The notes under the pieces were generated by a model, which was given only the letters and a program-made list of their open reading frames with translations, did no database searches and was not told where the DNA came from. A program made the position numbers and the translations under genes. From Chromobacterium rhizoryzae (GTDB taxonomy: Bacteria; Pseudomonadota; Gammaproteobacteria; Burkholderiales; Chromobacteriaceae), in contig NZ_CP066126.1 in the NCBI RefSeq assembly GCF_020544465.1, forward strand, positions 5,084,001 through 5,148,000: a stretch of DNA of 64,000 bases. The letters are read 5' to 3'. This document shows positions 40,552 through 48,506 of the stretch, piece by piece. Position 1 is the stretch's first letter. The number at the start of each line of letters is the position of its first letter.

Positions 40552-42036
40552 ATGACGCCGCGCCCTACCCTGCTTGCCCTGGCCACCGCCCTTGCGCTGG
40601 CCGCCCCGCTTGCCGACGCCTGCTCATCGCTGATCGTCGGCAAACAGGCCTCCGCCGATGGCTCCATCATCATCGCCCGCAACGAAGATTATTACATCAA
40701 TAACTGGAACAAGCGCCTGGTGCTGCATCCGGCGCGCGCGGCGGCCAAGGATGAGACGCTGAGCTTCAAGAACGGCCTGAAAGTGCCGGCGCCGGCACAG
40801 TTCTACCGCTACAGCGGCCTGATGGACTGGAACGGCGACAGCGCCGGCGGCGACGGTCTGTACGAGGAACGCGGCGTCAATGAATTCAATGTGGCGGTAT
40901 CCGCCACCAATAGCGCGGAGATCAACGCCCGCGCCAAGAAAGCGGACCCGCTGCTGGACAGCGGCGTGGTGGAGGCGGTGATCCCCTCGCTGATTCTGCC
41001 GCAGGCCAAGACCGCGCGCGAAGGCGTGGAACTGCTGGGCCGCTATCTGAGCCAATACGGCGCCGGCGAAGGCAATGGCGTGCTGATCGCCGATCCGAAC
41101 GAAGCCTGGTATATGGAAATCGGCTCCGGCCACCACTGGCTGGCCTATCGCGTGCCGCAGGACAGCTATTTGATGGTGGCCAACGGCCTGCGCCTGCACG
41201 ACATCGACCTCGCCGACCGCGCCAATGTGATCGCCAGCCCCGGCCTGGCCGAGTTCACCGCCAAACACCAGCTGCTGGCCAAGGTGGACGCCAAGCGCTT
41301 CAACTTCGCCCAGGCCTTCGGCGTCACCGGCGACAAATACAATGTGGACCGCGAATGGCTGGGCCAGCATCTGCTGAACCCGGCGCTGCGCCAGGCCACG
41401 CGGCAGGCGCAATACCCGCTGACGCTGAAGCCGGAACACAAGATCGCGGTGGCCGACGTGGCCAAGGTGCTGCGCGCCACCTTCCACGGCACCGCGCTGG
41501 CCAAACAGAAGGACGCGGACCGGCCGATGGGCGTGGACCGCACCATAGAAACCCACGTCATCCAGCTGCGCGCCGGCCTGCCCAAGGAATTGGCGGCGCT
41601 GACCTGGCAATCCTTCGGCAGCCCGGCCGGCGCGGTGCTGGTGCCGATGTACGAGAACGCGATGAAGGACATCCCCGCGCCGCTGCGCGCCGGCGCGGCC
41701 AATTACGAGAGCGGCTCCGCCTACTGGGCCTTCCGCGCCAACGCCACGCTGGCCCAGACCAAGCCGGACAAGTATCTGCCGGTGCTGGCGCAATGGCAGG
41801 CGCGGCTGGAGCGGCAGTTCCAAAGCCAGCAGCCGGCGGTGGACGCCATGCTGACCAGTCTCTACGCCAGTCAGCCGCAAACCGCGGTCGGCTTTGCCGG
41901 CCAGTGGAGCGGCGGCAATATGCTGAGCGCGGTGCAATCGGCGCGCGACGTGCACGCCGGCCTGCTGACCGACCTGACCAAGGCCAGCGAGAAGAAATAC
42001 AGCCCGGAGGAGCTGGAAAAAATCAAAAACCTATAA
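40552..42036 (+). CDS. pepD: Secreted C69-family dipeptidase (PepD-like, Ntn-hydrolase)
   Basis: The protein has 494 residues. A signal peptide (1-23) is followed by Cys24, the N-terminal nucleophile exposed on cleavage (PLADA-CSSLIVG). The conserved DGSIIIARNEDY, EFNVAVSATNS and EAWYMEIGSGHHW segments match C69 dipeptidases. Chain processing makes the Cys the catalytic residue. It would hydrolyse dipeptides in the periplasm or outside the cell. The ATG at 40552 is chosen for its signal peptide and AGAGGA; the longer frame starts inside repeat E8. The stop codon TAA is the first codon of repeat E9. Confidence 0.87.
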   Translation: MTPRPTLLALATALALAAPLADACSSLIVGKQASADGSIIIARNEDYYINNWNKRLVLHPARAAAKDETLSFKNGLKVPAPAQFYRYSGLMDWNGDSAGGDGLYEERGVNEFNVAVSATNSAEINARAKKADPLLDSGVVEAVIPSLILPQAKTAREGVELLGRYLSQYGAGEGNGVLIADPNEAWYMEIGSGHHWLAYRVPQDSYLMVANGLRLHDIDLADRANVIASPGLAEFTAKHQLLAKVDAKRFNFAQAFGVTGDKYNVDREWLGQHLLNPALRQATRQAQYPLTLKPEHKIAVADVAKVLRATFHGTALAKQKDADRPMGVDRTIETHVIQLRAGLPKELAALTWQSFGSPAGAVLVPMYENAMKDIPAPLRAGAANYESGSAYWAFRANATLAQTKPDKYLPVLAQWQARLERQFQSQQPAVDAMLTSLYASQPQTAVGFAGQWSGGNMLSAVQSARDVHAGLLTDLTKASEKKYSPEELEKIKNL

Positions 42037-42171
42037 GAACGTGTTTACGATCTCGCGAGCTAAGGCGAGACAAGGCGGAAACGAGCGACAAAGCGGAATG
42101 TACAGGTGGTACATGAGCATTTTGAGCGGGTACTCACCGTGGCCACGCAGCAGATCGTAAACAGGTTCTAA
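42034..42171 (+). repeat. Dispersed repeat type E, copy E9
   Basis: 138-bp forward copy with ends TAAGAACGTGTTTACGATCT and AGATCGTAAACAGGTTCTA. Its first TAA is the stop codon of the C69 peptidase. Confidence 0.85.
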
Positions 42172-42270
42172 GCGGCTAGCAGCCAGGAGCGGCGCGGGCA
42201 AACCCGGCCGCTCCCGCCAGTCCGGGCGTGTTATCTTTGATGGCATCCCCCTCGCCCGGCTGGCTGCGCC

Positions 42271-42723
42271 ATGACCCTCCACATCGACACCGATCCCGCG
42301 CGGCTGGACCGCGAACGCGTCTACCGCTACCTGTCGGAGCAATCCTACTGGGCACGCCAACTGCCGCGCGACATCTTCGAGCGCTCGCTCGACCATTCGC
42401 TGTGCTTCGGCGCCTACGCCGCCGACGGCGAGCAGATAGGCTTCGCCCGCGTGATCACCGACTACGCCACCTTCGCCTATCTGGCCGACGTGTTCGTGGT
42501 CGAAGCCTGGCGCGGCCAAGGCGTGTCCAAGCAATTGATGGCGGCGATCGACAGCCATCCCGGCCTGCAGAACCTGCGCCGCATGCTGCTGGCCACCGCC
42601 GACGCTCACGGCCTGTACGCGCAGTTCGGCTTCAGCCCGCTGTCCCGGCCGGAATGGATGATGGAAAAAAGAGACGCCGACATCTACCAGCGGCTGGCCG
42701 CGAATCCCGGAAGCGCGGCATGA
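42271..42723 (+). CDS. GNAT-family N-acetyltransferase
   Basis: This 150-residue GNAT protein has the acetyl-CoA-binding motif A (VFVVEAWRGQGVSKQLMAAI, with R-G-Q-G). The flanking beta strands FARVITDYATFAYLADV and the closing GLYAQFGFSPLSRPEWMM complete the fold. The acceptor substrate is unknown. The stop overlaps the start of the AlaX gene (ATGA), so the two form an operon. Confidence 0.87.
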   Translation: MTLHIDTDPARLDRERVYRYLSEQSYWARQLPRDIFERSLDHSLCFGAYAADGEQIGFARVITDYATFAYLADVFVVEAWRGQGVSKQLMAAIDSHPGLQNLRRMLLATADAHGLYAQFGFSPLSRPEWMMEKRDADIYQRLAANPGSAA

Positions 42724-43367
42724 GCGTGCGCAAACAGTTCTGGGTCGACCCCTACCAGACCGAGCTGCACACCACGGTGGCGCACGTGGACGGCTCGCGG
42801 GTCTGGCTGGACGCCACCCTCTTCTACGCCTTCTCCGGCGGCCAGGAAAGCGACAGCGGCAACATAGCCGGCCGTCCGGTGCTGCGCGCGGAAAAACAGG
42901 ACCAGGACATCGCCTACACCCTGGCGGACGATCACGGCCTTGGCGCCGGCGACGCGGTGACGGTGGCGATAGACTGGCCGCGCCGCTACCGGCTGATGCG
43001 GCTGCACTTCGCCGCGGAGCTGGTGCTGGAAACCATTTGCCGCGAGCTGCCCGACGCGGCAAAGATAGGCGCCCACATCGCGGAGGACAAGGCGCGCATC
43101 GATTTTGCGCTGGCCCGGCCCATCACCCCGCTATTGCCCGCCATCGCCGCCAAAGTGCAGGCGCTGATAGACGCCGATCTCGCCATCGTCAGCGCCTATT
43201 CCGACGAAGCAAACCAGCGCCGCTACTGGGAACTGCCCGGCCTCTACCGCGTACCCTGCGGCGGCACCCATTTGCGCCGCAGCGGCGAAGTGGGCGAACT
43301 GAAGCTCAAACGCAAGAACGTGGGCCAGGGCAAAGAGAGGGTGGAGATCACGCTGGCGCGGCCATAA
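42720..43367 (+). CDS. AlaX-type alanyl-tRNA editing protein with a variant zinc site
   Basis: The protein has 215 residues and looks like a stand-alone editing domain of alanyl-tRNA synthetase: the GGQESDSG opening (40-47), the C-GGTH site (C180, H184) and the terminal GELKLKRKNVGQGKERVEITL. Where AlaRS has HxxxH this protein has H96-F-A-A-E100, so the second ligand is Glu. It would clear Ser- or Gly-tRNA(Ala). The ATG overlaps the GNAT stop by four bases. The TAA stop is the first codon of repeat E10. This is the last chromosomal gene before the tail locus. Confidence 0.8.
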   Translation: MSVRKQFWVDPYQTELHTTVAHVDGSRVWLDATLFYAFSGGQESDSGNIAGRPVLRAEKQDQDIAYTLADDHGLGAGDAVTVAIDWPRRYRLMRLHFAAELVLETICRELPDAAKIGAHIAEDKARIDFALARPITPLLPAIAAKVQALIDADLAIVSAYSDEANQRRYWELPGLYRVPCGGTHLRRSGEVGELKLKRKNVGQGKERVEITLARP

Positions 43368-43512
43368 GAGCCTGTTCAATGTCTGCTGCGCTACGTGAGT
43401 AGCGGCGCGATGAGTACACCTTCGAAATGCTCATGTAGCACGTGTACATTCCGCTTTCTCAGCCGTTTTCGCCTTGTCTCGCTCTTGCCCGCGAGACTTT
43501 GAATAGGCTTTA
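43365..43512 (-). repeat. Dispersed repeat type E, copy E10
   Basis: 148-bp reverse copy, beginning TAAGAGCCTGTTCAATGTCT and ending GAGACTTTGAATAGGCTTTA. The first TAA is the stop codon of the AlaX gene. It lies between the chromosome and the tail locus. Confidence 0.85.
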
Positions 43513-43514
43513 AG

Positions 43515-43545
43515 AAAAACCCGCGCGGGCATGCCCGGCGCGGGT
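43515..43545 (-). terminator. Terminator of fibre cassette a (end of the tail operon)
   Basis: Minus-strand stem ACCCGCGC/GCGCGGGT around a GGGCATGCCC centre, followed by a T-run. It closes the fibre-a cassette. Confidence 0.8.
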
Positions 43546-43561
43546 GGTTTCACGTGAAACG
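43546..43561. promoter_or_regulatory. parS-like ParB-binding palindrome 2
   Basis: GGTTTCACGTGAAACG contains a perfect 14-bp palindrome GTTTCACGTGAAAC, the canonical parS core. It lies between the cassette-a terminator and the TFA gene, in non-coding DNA. Confidence 0.75.
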
Positions 43562-43576
43562 GCAATCTGCAAACGC

Positions 43577-44161
43577 TCAGGCAGGCTGCTTCGGCCAATC
43601 CGCCTCGGCCAACTGCGGCCACGCGATCTGCTGCGGCAGGCGCGACAACTCGACGCAGTAACGCTTCCACGCCGTCAACAAGCCCTGCTCCTGCGTCGTC
43701 GCCAGCCCCAGTTCCTGCGCATCCTCCAAAGGCCGGCGCTGAGCATAGGCAATCGCCAAACGCTGCTGCAACTCCTGCTGCGCCTGCGCCGTTAGCGCCA
43801 CACGCTGCGCATCGGCGTCTACTTTCCAGGCTTTCTTGTTCCACACCGCGAAAGGCGGCGGTTCCAGCTCGGTGGCCTGCAAGCTGTCCGGCGTGTCGCC
43901 GATTTGCGCCGTCACCGGCTGCGCGCTGGCCTTGCTCCACAGCTTGAGCGCGCGAAAATCCACCACCAGCAGCCAGCCGCCGTCGCGGTAGACCGCCGCT
44001 TGCTTGTCCCCCGCCTGCGGGGGTTGCTGCTCGGTGGCATTGGCCGGAATCAACCAAGTTTCCTCAACATCCAGCGGCGATAGATCCGCCGTAGTGGTGC
44101 CCAGATACTCGCCGGATTCCGGATGGTAGGCGTAGACGGTTTTCTGTTTGCGTTCTTGCAT
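43577..44161 (-). CDS. Tail fibre assembly protein (cassette a)
   Basis: This 194-residue TFA-family chaperone has an N terminus VYAYHPESGEYLGTT and a C-terminal half ending in LTAWKRYCVELSRLPQ, the conserved pattern of Mu/P2-type Caudo_TAP proteins. It would help fold or attach the C-terminal part of the fibre encoded just upstream (44172). It is nearly identical to the TFA protein of cassette b (45402), apart from scattered replacements, so the pair arose by a recent duplication. The two genes of the cassette are 10 bases apart. Confidence 0.82.
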   Translation of the reverse strand: MQERKQKTVYAYHPESGEYLGTTTADLSPLDVEETWLIPANATEQQPPQAGDKQAAVYRDGGWLLVVDFRALKLWSKASAQPVTAQIGDTPDSLQATELEPPPFAVWNKKAWKVDADAQRVALTAQAQQELQQRLAIAYAQRRPLEDAQELGLATTQEQGLLTAWKRYCVELSRLPQQIAWPQLAEADWPKQPA

Positions 44162-44171
44162 GGCGGTTTCC

Positions 44172-45161
44172 TTAGTATTTGATGCAGGCGAGAAGGGCTA
44201 CGTTGCGGGGACGGGTTTCAACGCCAATGCCACTGTTTGCGCCCGTTACGAGTGTCATTTGATCAGATGACAACATCTCTCTGCCGTATGCCCAGGCGCC
44301 ACCGCCCGAGCCAGGAGTAAGCGCCAATGCACCTCCATCGTTTGGGCGTATGATTGTGTGGACATGAGGCCCGACAGTCCCGGCCTGAGCACTCCCCAGC
44401 GCACGGCCCGGATCAACACGGCGCCCATCATCCCACCCTCGCACAAACTCCCCACGCAAATCAGGCAGATTGAACGTCGTCGAGCCATCTCCGGCACCAT
44501 AAGAGGTTCCAATCACGGCAAACAAACCGGGGTAAGTGCTGCGACTGACCGGAGAGCCGTCGCACTTCAACCAACCAGGCGGCGTATAAGGCATCGCGAA
44601 ATGCCCTACCAGGCCCGGCGCGCCGGACATGGTCAGCAGATTGGTGATAGGGCCGTCCTCGCACTGGGTCAGGTCCACGTAAAAACCACGAGACTTGACG
44701 CCATCGTTGTTGAACACGCGGAACTGGTTGCCCCAGACATCGATATTCACGTCGCTGAGCTTGCTGTCGCTTTGCGGCGCTTGCAATTGCAGCTGGCCGC
44801 CTTCCTTGCCGCCCTCGGCCAGGAAACGAGAATTGGGCTGAAAATCCACCCGGCCATTCATCTTGCCGCCGCTCAGCGGCAAAGCATCGGTGATGCCGTA
44901 GCCGGCCAGCGTGGTCGGCTTGCTATTGCCGCCCCAGGTCAGCTTCTTCAGCGCCTGCAACAACTGGTCCTTGCGTGCCGGATCAGCGCTCTGGCCGCTG
45001 TCGCGTATCACCGTCAACAGCTCGTCCTGGCTGGACTGGGCGGCGGACTGGACATTGTTCAACCACTCCGAGGTCACCACCGTGCCCAATTCGCCGGTGT
45101 AAGGGTTGCCGTCGTGGAATAGGCCATCCGGGCTGTTGATCGGCTTCATGGTGTTTTGCAT
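44172..45161 (-). CDS. Tail fibre protein with phage collar domain (cassette a)
   Basis: The protein has 329 residues. Residues 1-90 form a baseplate-attachment part common to all four fibres here (KPINSPDGLFHDGNP, WLNNVQSAAQS, AGYGITDALP). The C-terminal part is a phage collar/tail-collar domain: W-L-K-C-D-G-S, YGAGDGSTTFNLPDLRGEF, RGWDDGRRVDPGRALGS and the end RPRNVALLACIK. The segment between (about 95-195) is unique and probably determines surface contacts. The fibre would bind the target cell. The start (45161) is the conserved MQNTMKPINS. Confidence 0.85.
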   Translation of the reverse strand: MQNTMKPINSPDGLFHDGNPYTGELGTVVTSEWLNNVQSAAQSSQDELLTVIRDSGQSADPARKDQLLQALKKLTWGGNSKPTTLAGYGITDALPLSGGKMNGRVDFQPNSRFLAEGGKEGGQLQLQAPQSDSKLSDVNIDVWGNQFRVFNNDGVKSRGFYVDLTQCEDGPITNLLTMSGAPGLVGHFAMPYTPPGWLKCDGSPVSRSTYPGLFAVIGTSYGAGDGSTTFNLPDLRGEFVRGWDDGRRVDPGRALGSAQAGTVGPHVHTIIRPNDGGALALTPGSGGGAWAYGREMLSSDQMTLVTGANSGIGVETRPRNVALLACIKY

Positions 45162-45253
45162 CGCGCTCTCGCTCCATTTACAGGGTTGGCCCGCTGGCCG
45201 GGCTGGCGGCTTGGGGCGGACTCCGGGCCGGTAGGGTGGTCCGTAAACCACCC

Positions 45254-45332
45254 GCTGACCTGCTTCGCTAGTGAATCAATACAGTGATTTTGCCGGGAAG
45301 CGACGCGCGTCAGCAGTGGACGGATGTCAGTA
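45254..45332. repeat. Shared cassette block, copy 1 (upstream of fibre a)
   Basis: About 80 bases nearly the same as the block at 46998: CTTCGCTAGTGAAT, then GACGCGCGTCAGCAG and GGACGGATGTCAGT. It lies between the terminator of cassette b and the fibre-a start. It may be a promoter, a recombination site, or both. Confidence 0.7.
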
Positions 45333-45354
45333 GCTTGGAGCGCAGCCACAAAGC

Positions 45355-45380
45355 AAAACGGCGGCCGAAGCCACCGTTTT
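45355..45380 (-). terminator. Terminator of fibre cassette b
   Basis: AAAACGGCGGC-CGAA-GCCACCGTTTT, an intrinsic hairpin with T-run for minus-strand transcription, 22 bases beyond the TFA-b stop. Confidence 0.75.
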
Positions 45381-45401
45381 CCAAGCACACAAACTCAATG
45401 T

Positions 45402-45986
45402 TTAGACAGGCGCCGCAGGCCAGTCCGCCTTGCCCAGCTGCGGCCACGCGGTCTGCAGCGGCAGCCGCGACAGCTCAACGCAGTAACGCTTCCACGCCGT
45501 CAGCAAGCCCTGCTCCTGCGCCGTAGCCAACCCCAGCTCCTGCGCGTCCTCCAAAGGCCGGCGCTGAGCGTAGGCAATCGCCAAGCGCTGCTGCAACTCC
45601 TGCTGCGCCTGCGCCGTCAGCGCCGCGCGCTGCGCGTCGGCGTCCACTTTCCAGGCTTTCTTGTTCCACACCGCGAAGGGCGGCGGCTCCAGCTCAGTGG
45701 CCTGCAGGCTGTCCGGCGTGTCGCCGATTTGCGCCGTCACCGGCTGCGCGCTGGCCTTGCTCCACAGCTTGAGCGCGCGAAAATCCACCACCAGCAGCCA
45801 GCCGCCGTCACGATAGACCGCCGCTTGCCTGTTCCCCGCCTGCGGCGGTTGCTGCTCGGTAGCGTAGGCCGGAATCAGCCAGGTTTCTTCAACATCCAGC
45901 GGCGACAGGTCCGCCATGGTGGTACCCAAATACTCGCCGGTTTCCGGATGGTAGGCGTAGACGGTTTTCTGCGTGCGTTCTTGCAT
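45402..45986 (-). CDS. Tail fibre assembly protein (cassette b)
   Basis: This 194-residue TFA protein is the near-twin of the cassette-a TFA (MQERTQKTVYAYHPETGEYLG at the N terminus). A few differences are scattered through both. The near-identity suggests the cassettes a and b were duplicated recently, while the matching fibre genes have diverged in the middle and C-terminal parts. The ATG at 45986 is the conserved start. Confidence 0.82.
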   Translation of the reverse strand: MQERTQKTVYAYHPETGEYLGTTMADLSPLDVEETWLIPAYATEQQPPQAGNRQAAVYRDGGWLLVVDFRALKLWSKASAQPVTAQIGDTPDSLQATELEPPPFAVWNKKAWKVDADAQRAALTAQAQQELQQRLAIAYAQRRPLEDAQELGLATAQEQGLLTAWKRYCVELSRLPLQTAWPQLGKADWPAAPV

Positions 45987-45996
45987 GGAGATCTCC

Positions 45997-46908
45997 TTAG
46001 TGTTTGATGCAGGCAAGCAGGGCGATGTTGCGGGGGCGGGTGCCTTTCAAAAGGTTGGTTGTCGACCCTGTAACAGCTTGCGTCAATGTGCCTCCAAGAA
46101 GTTGAGCTTGCCAGTTCGGGATCGGAGTTACACCGTAATTAACCACGGAAGTACCATCGACATGGTTGCTCTCAAAACCATCATCAAACAGACCACTCAC
46201 CCATCCCAATCTATCGTTGTAACTGCTTTGCCATGCACCGCTGCGCGTCGGATCGATATAGCCTTGGTAAGGAATCAATGAGCCCATTTGCCTAGACGCA
46301 AATGCACGTCCCACGTCTACTACAGGGTGATCGCTGCTCCAGCCGCGGATAAATTCTCCGCGTAAATCAGGCAGGTTAAACGTTGTTGTCCCATCTCCTG
46401 CACCGTATCGCGTCCCAATTGCCTCAAACAACGCGGGATAAACATTGCGGCTGGCCAAGGAGCCATCACATCTCAACCAACCAGGCGGTGCAGATGGCAT
46501 TGCAAAGTAGGCCACTTCGCCGGCTGGCGCCGCGGCACGCAATTGACTAGTCGTCGCGCCATCGGCAATGCCATAACCAGCCAGCGTACCCGCTTTGTCC
46601 GCCTTGATGGAAACCTCTGCCTTAGTGGCCCCATCGGTAATCCCGTAACCCGCCAAAGTAGTCGGCTTGCTATTTCCACCCCAGGCCAGTTGCTTCACCG
46701 CCTGTAGCAATTGATCCTTGCGGTTGGCGTCCAATGCCTGGCCGCTGTCCTTGATCAAGGCAATCAACTCGTCCTGAGTAGCGACAGTCGCCTGCTGCAG
46801 GCTGTTCAGCCAATCGGCGCTGACGATGGTACCCAGTTCGCCAGTGGTGGGGTTGCCGTCATGAAACAGGCCGTCCGGGCTGTTGATCGGCTTCAAAGTG
46901 TTTTGCAT
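45997..46908 (-). CDS. Tail fibre protein with phage collar domain (cassette b)
   Basis: The protein has 303 residues. The N-terminal 95 residues follow the common attachment part (INSPDGLFHDGNPTTGELG). AGYGITDGATKAEVSIKAD and a second AGYGIADG repeat follow. The collar domain (YGAGDGTTTFNLPDLRGEFIRGW) then leads to a C terminus of about 100 residues that is unrelated to cassette a (NDRLGWVSGLFDDGFESNHVD). It ends RPRNIALLACIKH like the others. The variable C-terminal segment is the likely receptor-binding part. Confidence 0.85.
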   Translation of the reverse strand: MQNTLKPINSPDGLFHDGNPTTGELGTIVSADWLNSLQQATVATQDELIALIKDSGQALDANRKDQLLQAVKQLAWGGNSKPTTLAGYGITDGATKAEVSIKADKAGTLAGYGIADGATTSQLRAAAPAGEVAYFAMPSAPPGWLRCDGSLASRNVYPALFEAIGTRYGAGDGTTTFNLPDLRGEFIRGWSSDHPVVDVGRAFASRQMGSLIPYQGYIDPTRSGAWQSSYNDRLGWVSGLFDDGFESNHVDGTSVVNYGVTPIPNWQAQLLGGTLTQAVTGSTTNLLKGTRPRNIALLACIKH

Positions 46909-46997
46909 CGCGCTCTCGCTCCTTAATGAGTCTGCCCATGAGCCGGGCCGGCGACATAGGCGGGGTACGGACCACATTAGCCGTCGTCAGACCGCCA

Positions 46998-47079
46998 GTT
47001 GACCCGCTTCGCTAGTGAATTAATGCCCTCATTGTGCCGGGGAGCGACGCGCGTCAGCAGCGGACGGATGTCAGTGGCG
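46998..47079. repeat. Shared cassette block, copy 2 (upstream of fibre b)
   Basis: About 82 bases, matching copy 1 at 45254: CTTCGCTAGTGAATTAA, GACGCGCGTCAGCAG, GGACGGATGTCAGTGG. It lies between the cassette-c terminator and the fibre-b start. Confidence 0.7.
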
Positions 47080-47085
47080 AGCAGG

Positions 47086-47116
47086 CAAAAAAATGGCAAC
47101 CCCGCAGGATTGCCAT
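47086..47116 (-). terminator. Terminator of fibre cassette c
   Basis: ATGGCAA / TTGCCAT stem with a T-run on the minus strand (A-run at 47087-47093), about 20 bases beyond the cassette-c stop. Confidence 0.8.
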
Positions 47117-47135
47117 ACTTGAAAACCGATGATGT

Positions 47136-48137
47136 TTACGGCGCGATCGGCGCTTTGTGTACGTAACCGCCATGCATACCGGACAGCGCTGCAGGCAAGG
47201 CCAGTTGGAAGACCGAGTTATTCTCGGCAAAAATGTGACAGTTGCTATAGCCACGCCCCCAGTCAGTCATCCCAGCCATATGCACCCAGCCATCGCTCGG
47301 CGTGATGCGCTTATTCTCCATTGGCTTGCCATTGCGATACAGGCCGCAATCAAGGTAAATAGAGCCGCTGATACAACGCAGCCAGCTCATGAATGTAACT
47401 AGTCCATCGGTACCGGCCCCATACGCCATCGCCAATGCCATATTTTTTCCATCGAGCACTTGCGCCGAATGACTCAATGCTCCACAGCGCAACTCCGCAA
47501 TATGAAACTCGTTGCCATAACGCTTTTGATCACGCCCCATGCCATTCAATAAATCCTCTACCGGCTGCGCCAACTTCGGGCCAGGGCCTTCATACGAGCT
47601 ATTATCATGAATGAAACGCCCCACAGAGCTAACACTCTGGCTATATGAAACATTATGCATGGGGGTGGCAAACGGAGTGGTGATCTGAATGGCTCTCACC
47701 TGGGCAATACCCTCCGGCGTGAATGGATCGAAAAAACGCCCGCCGTCCGCCAATAGATTATGCCGCGGCAGCATGCCCACAGTGATGCCGTCCTGGATGC
47801 CGTAGCCCGCCAGGGTGCTGGCCTTGTCGGCCTTGACCGCCACTTCGGCCTTGGTGGCCCCATCGCTAATGCCGTAGCCCGCCAGCGTGGTCGGCTTGCT
47901 GTCTCCGCCCCAGGCCATTTTTTTCACCGCCTGCAACAACTGGTCCTTGCGGCTGGCGTCCAGCGTCTGACCACTGTCCTTGATCAAGGAGATCAGTTCC
48001 TCCTGGGCCGAGCGCGTAGCCAGTTGCAGGTTGTTCAACCAGTCGGCGCTGACGATGGTGCCCAGTTCGCCGGTGGTGGGGTTGCCGTCGTGAAACAGAG
48101 TGTCCGGCGTGTTGATGGGCTTGAGTGCTTCTTGCAT
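47136..48137 (-). CDS. Tail fibre protein without collar domain (cassette c)
   Basis: The protein has 333 residues. The N-terminal about 110 residues are the common attachment part, including two AGYGI repeats (KPINTPDTLFHDGNPTTGELG, ADKASTLAGYGIQDG). After that the protein differs completely: no collar domain and no RPRN-x-ALLACIK end. Instead it has a Cys-bearing beta-rich segment (ELRCGALSHSAQVLDGKNMA, LRCISGSIYLDCGLYRNGKP) ending in HGGYVHKAPIAP. No tail-fibre-assembly gene follows, so this fibre should fold on its own or use another cassette's chaperone. Confidence 0.78.
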   Translation of the reverse strand: MQEALKPINTPDTLFHDGNPTTGELGTIVSADWLNNLQLATRSAQEELISLIKDSGQTLDASRKDQLLQAVKKMAWGGDSKPTTLAGYGISDGATKAEVAVKADKASTLAGYGIQDGITVGMLPRHNLLADGGRFFDPFTPEGIAQVRAIQITTPFATPMHNVSYSQSVSSVGRFIHDNSSYEGPGPKLAQPVEDLLNGMGRDQKRYGNEFHIAELRCGALSHSAQVLDGKNMALAMAYGAGTDGLVTFMSWLRCISGSIYLDCGLYRNGKPMENKRITPSDGWVHMAGMTDWGRGYSNCHIFAENNSVFQLALPAALSGMHGGYVHKAPIAP

Positions 48138-48228
48138 GGAATCGCCTCCCGCGGAAATGAAGAATCGGCCACGGCCGATGACAGGTGTCGTTACTGAAAG
48201 GATTTGGAGGGGATTTTGCAAGAAACAC

Positions 48229-48258
48229 AGCAGCAGCAGCAGTGGACGGATGTCAGTG
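48229..48258. repeat. Shared cassette block, copy 3 (partial, upstream of fibre c)
   Basis: CAGCAGCAGCAGTGGACGGATGTCAGTGCA matches the GCAGYGGACGGATGTCAGT end of copies 1 and 2; the rest of the block has been lost or replaced by a CAG-rich stretch. Position relative to the next fibre start is the same. Confidence 0.55.
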
Positions 48259-48289
48259 CACCGGAGGAGGGAGGCTGCTTCAAAATCCA

Positions 48290-48413
48290 GCGAGTGAGAA
48301 CGAAACACAGCAATATCAGCTGAGTACATACATAACAGAACATTCTGCAGGCATTTTCAACGTCGCTGTCTAGCTACCCTGCTAAAGCGCAGTAGACATT
48401 GAACAAGTTTTAA
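48290..48413 (+). repeat. Dispersed repeat type E, copy E12 (degenerate)
   Basis: Diverged forward copy: a GCATTTTCAACGTCGC segment, CGCAGTAGACATTGAACAAGTTTTA at the right end, and a weak left end. It lies between two fibre cassettes. Confidence 0.45.
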
Positions 48414-48458
48414 ATACCCCGGCACCGATGGATTAGGCAATACTCCGCAATGACTTGA

Positions 48459-48489
48459 AGAAAAAACGGCAGCGCATGGCTGCCGTTTT
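48459..48489 (-). terminator. Terminator of fibre cassette d
   Basis: AAAACGGCAG / CTGCCGTTTT stem, with a minus-strand T-run, directly after the cassette-d TFA gene. Confidence 0.8.
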
Positions 48490-48506
48490 GATTGATAAAC
48501 CCTGAA

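Larger units (their letters stand above)
48138..48506. other. Intergenic region between cassettes c and d
   Basis: About 370 bases with no gene. It holds a third partial cassette block (48229), a degenerate type E repeat (48290) and the cassette-d terminator (48459). Confidence 0.55.

Noticed and set aside
43365..43580. Left attachment site of a prophage near 43.4 kb
   Set aside because: No direct repeat, tRNA or integrase was seen, and a Mu-type or tailocin locus need not have an att site. The only boundary feature is repeat E10, which also occurs elsewhere.
45402..46016. Longer start for the cassette-b assembly gene
   Set aside because: The ten extra residues are the end of the upstream fibre region; the shared MQER start has the ribosome site and matches cassette a.
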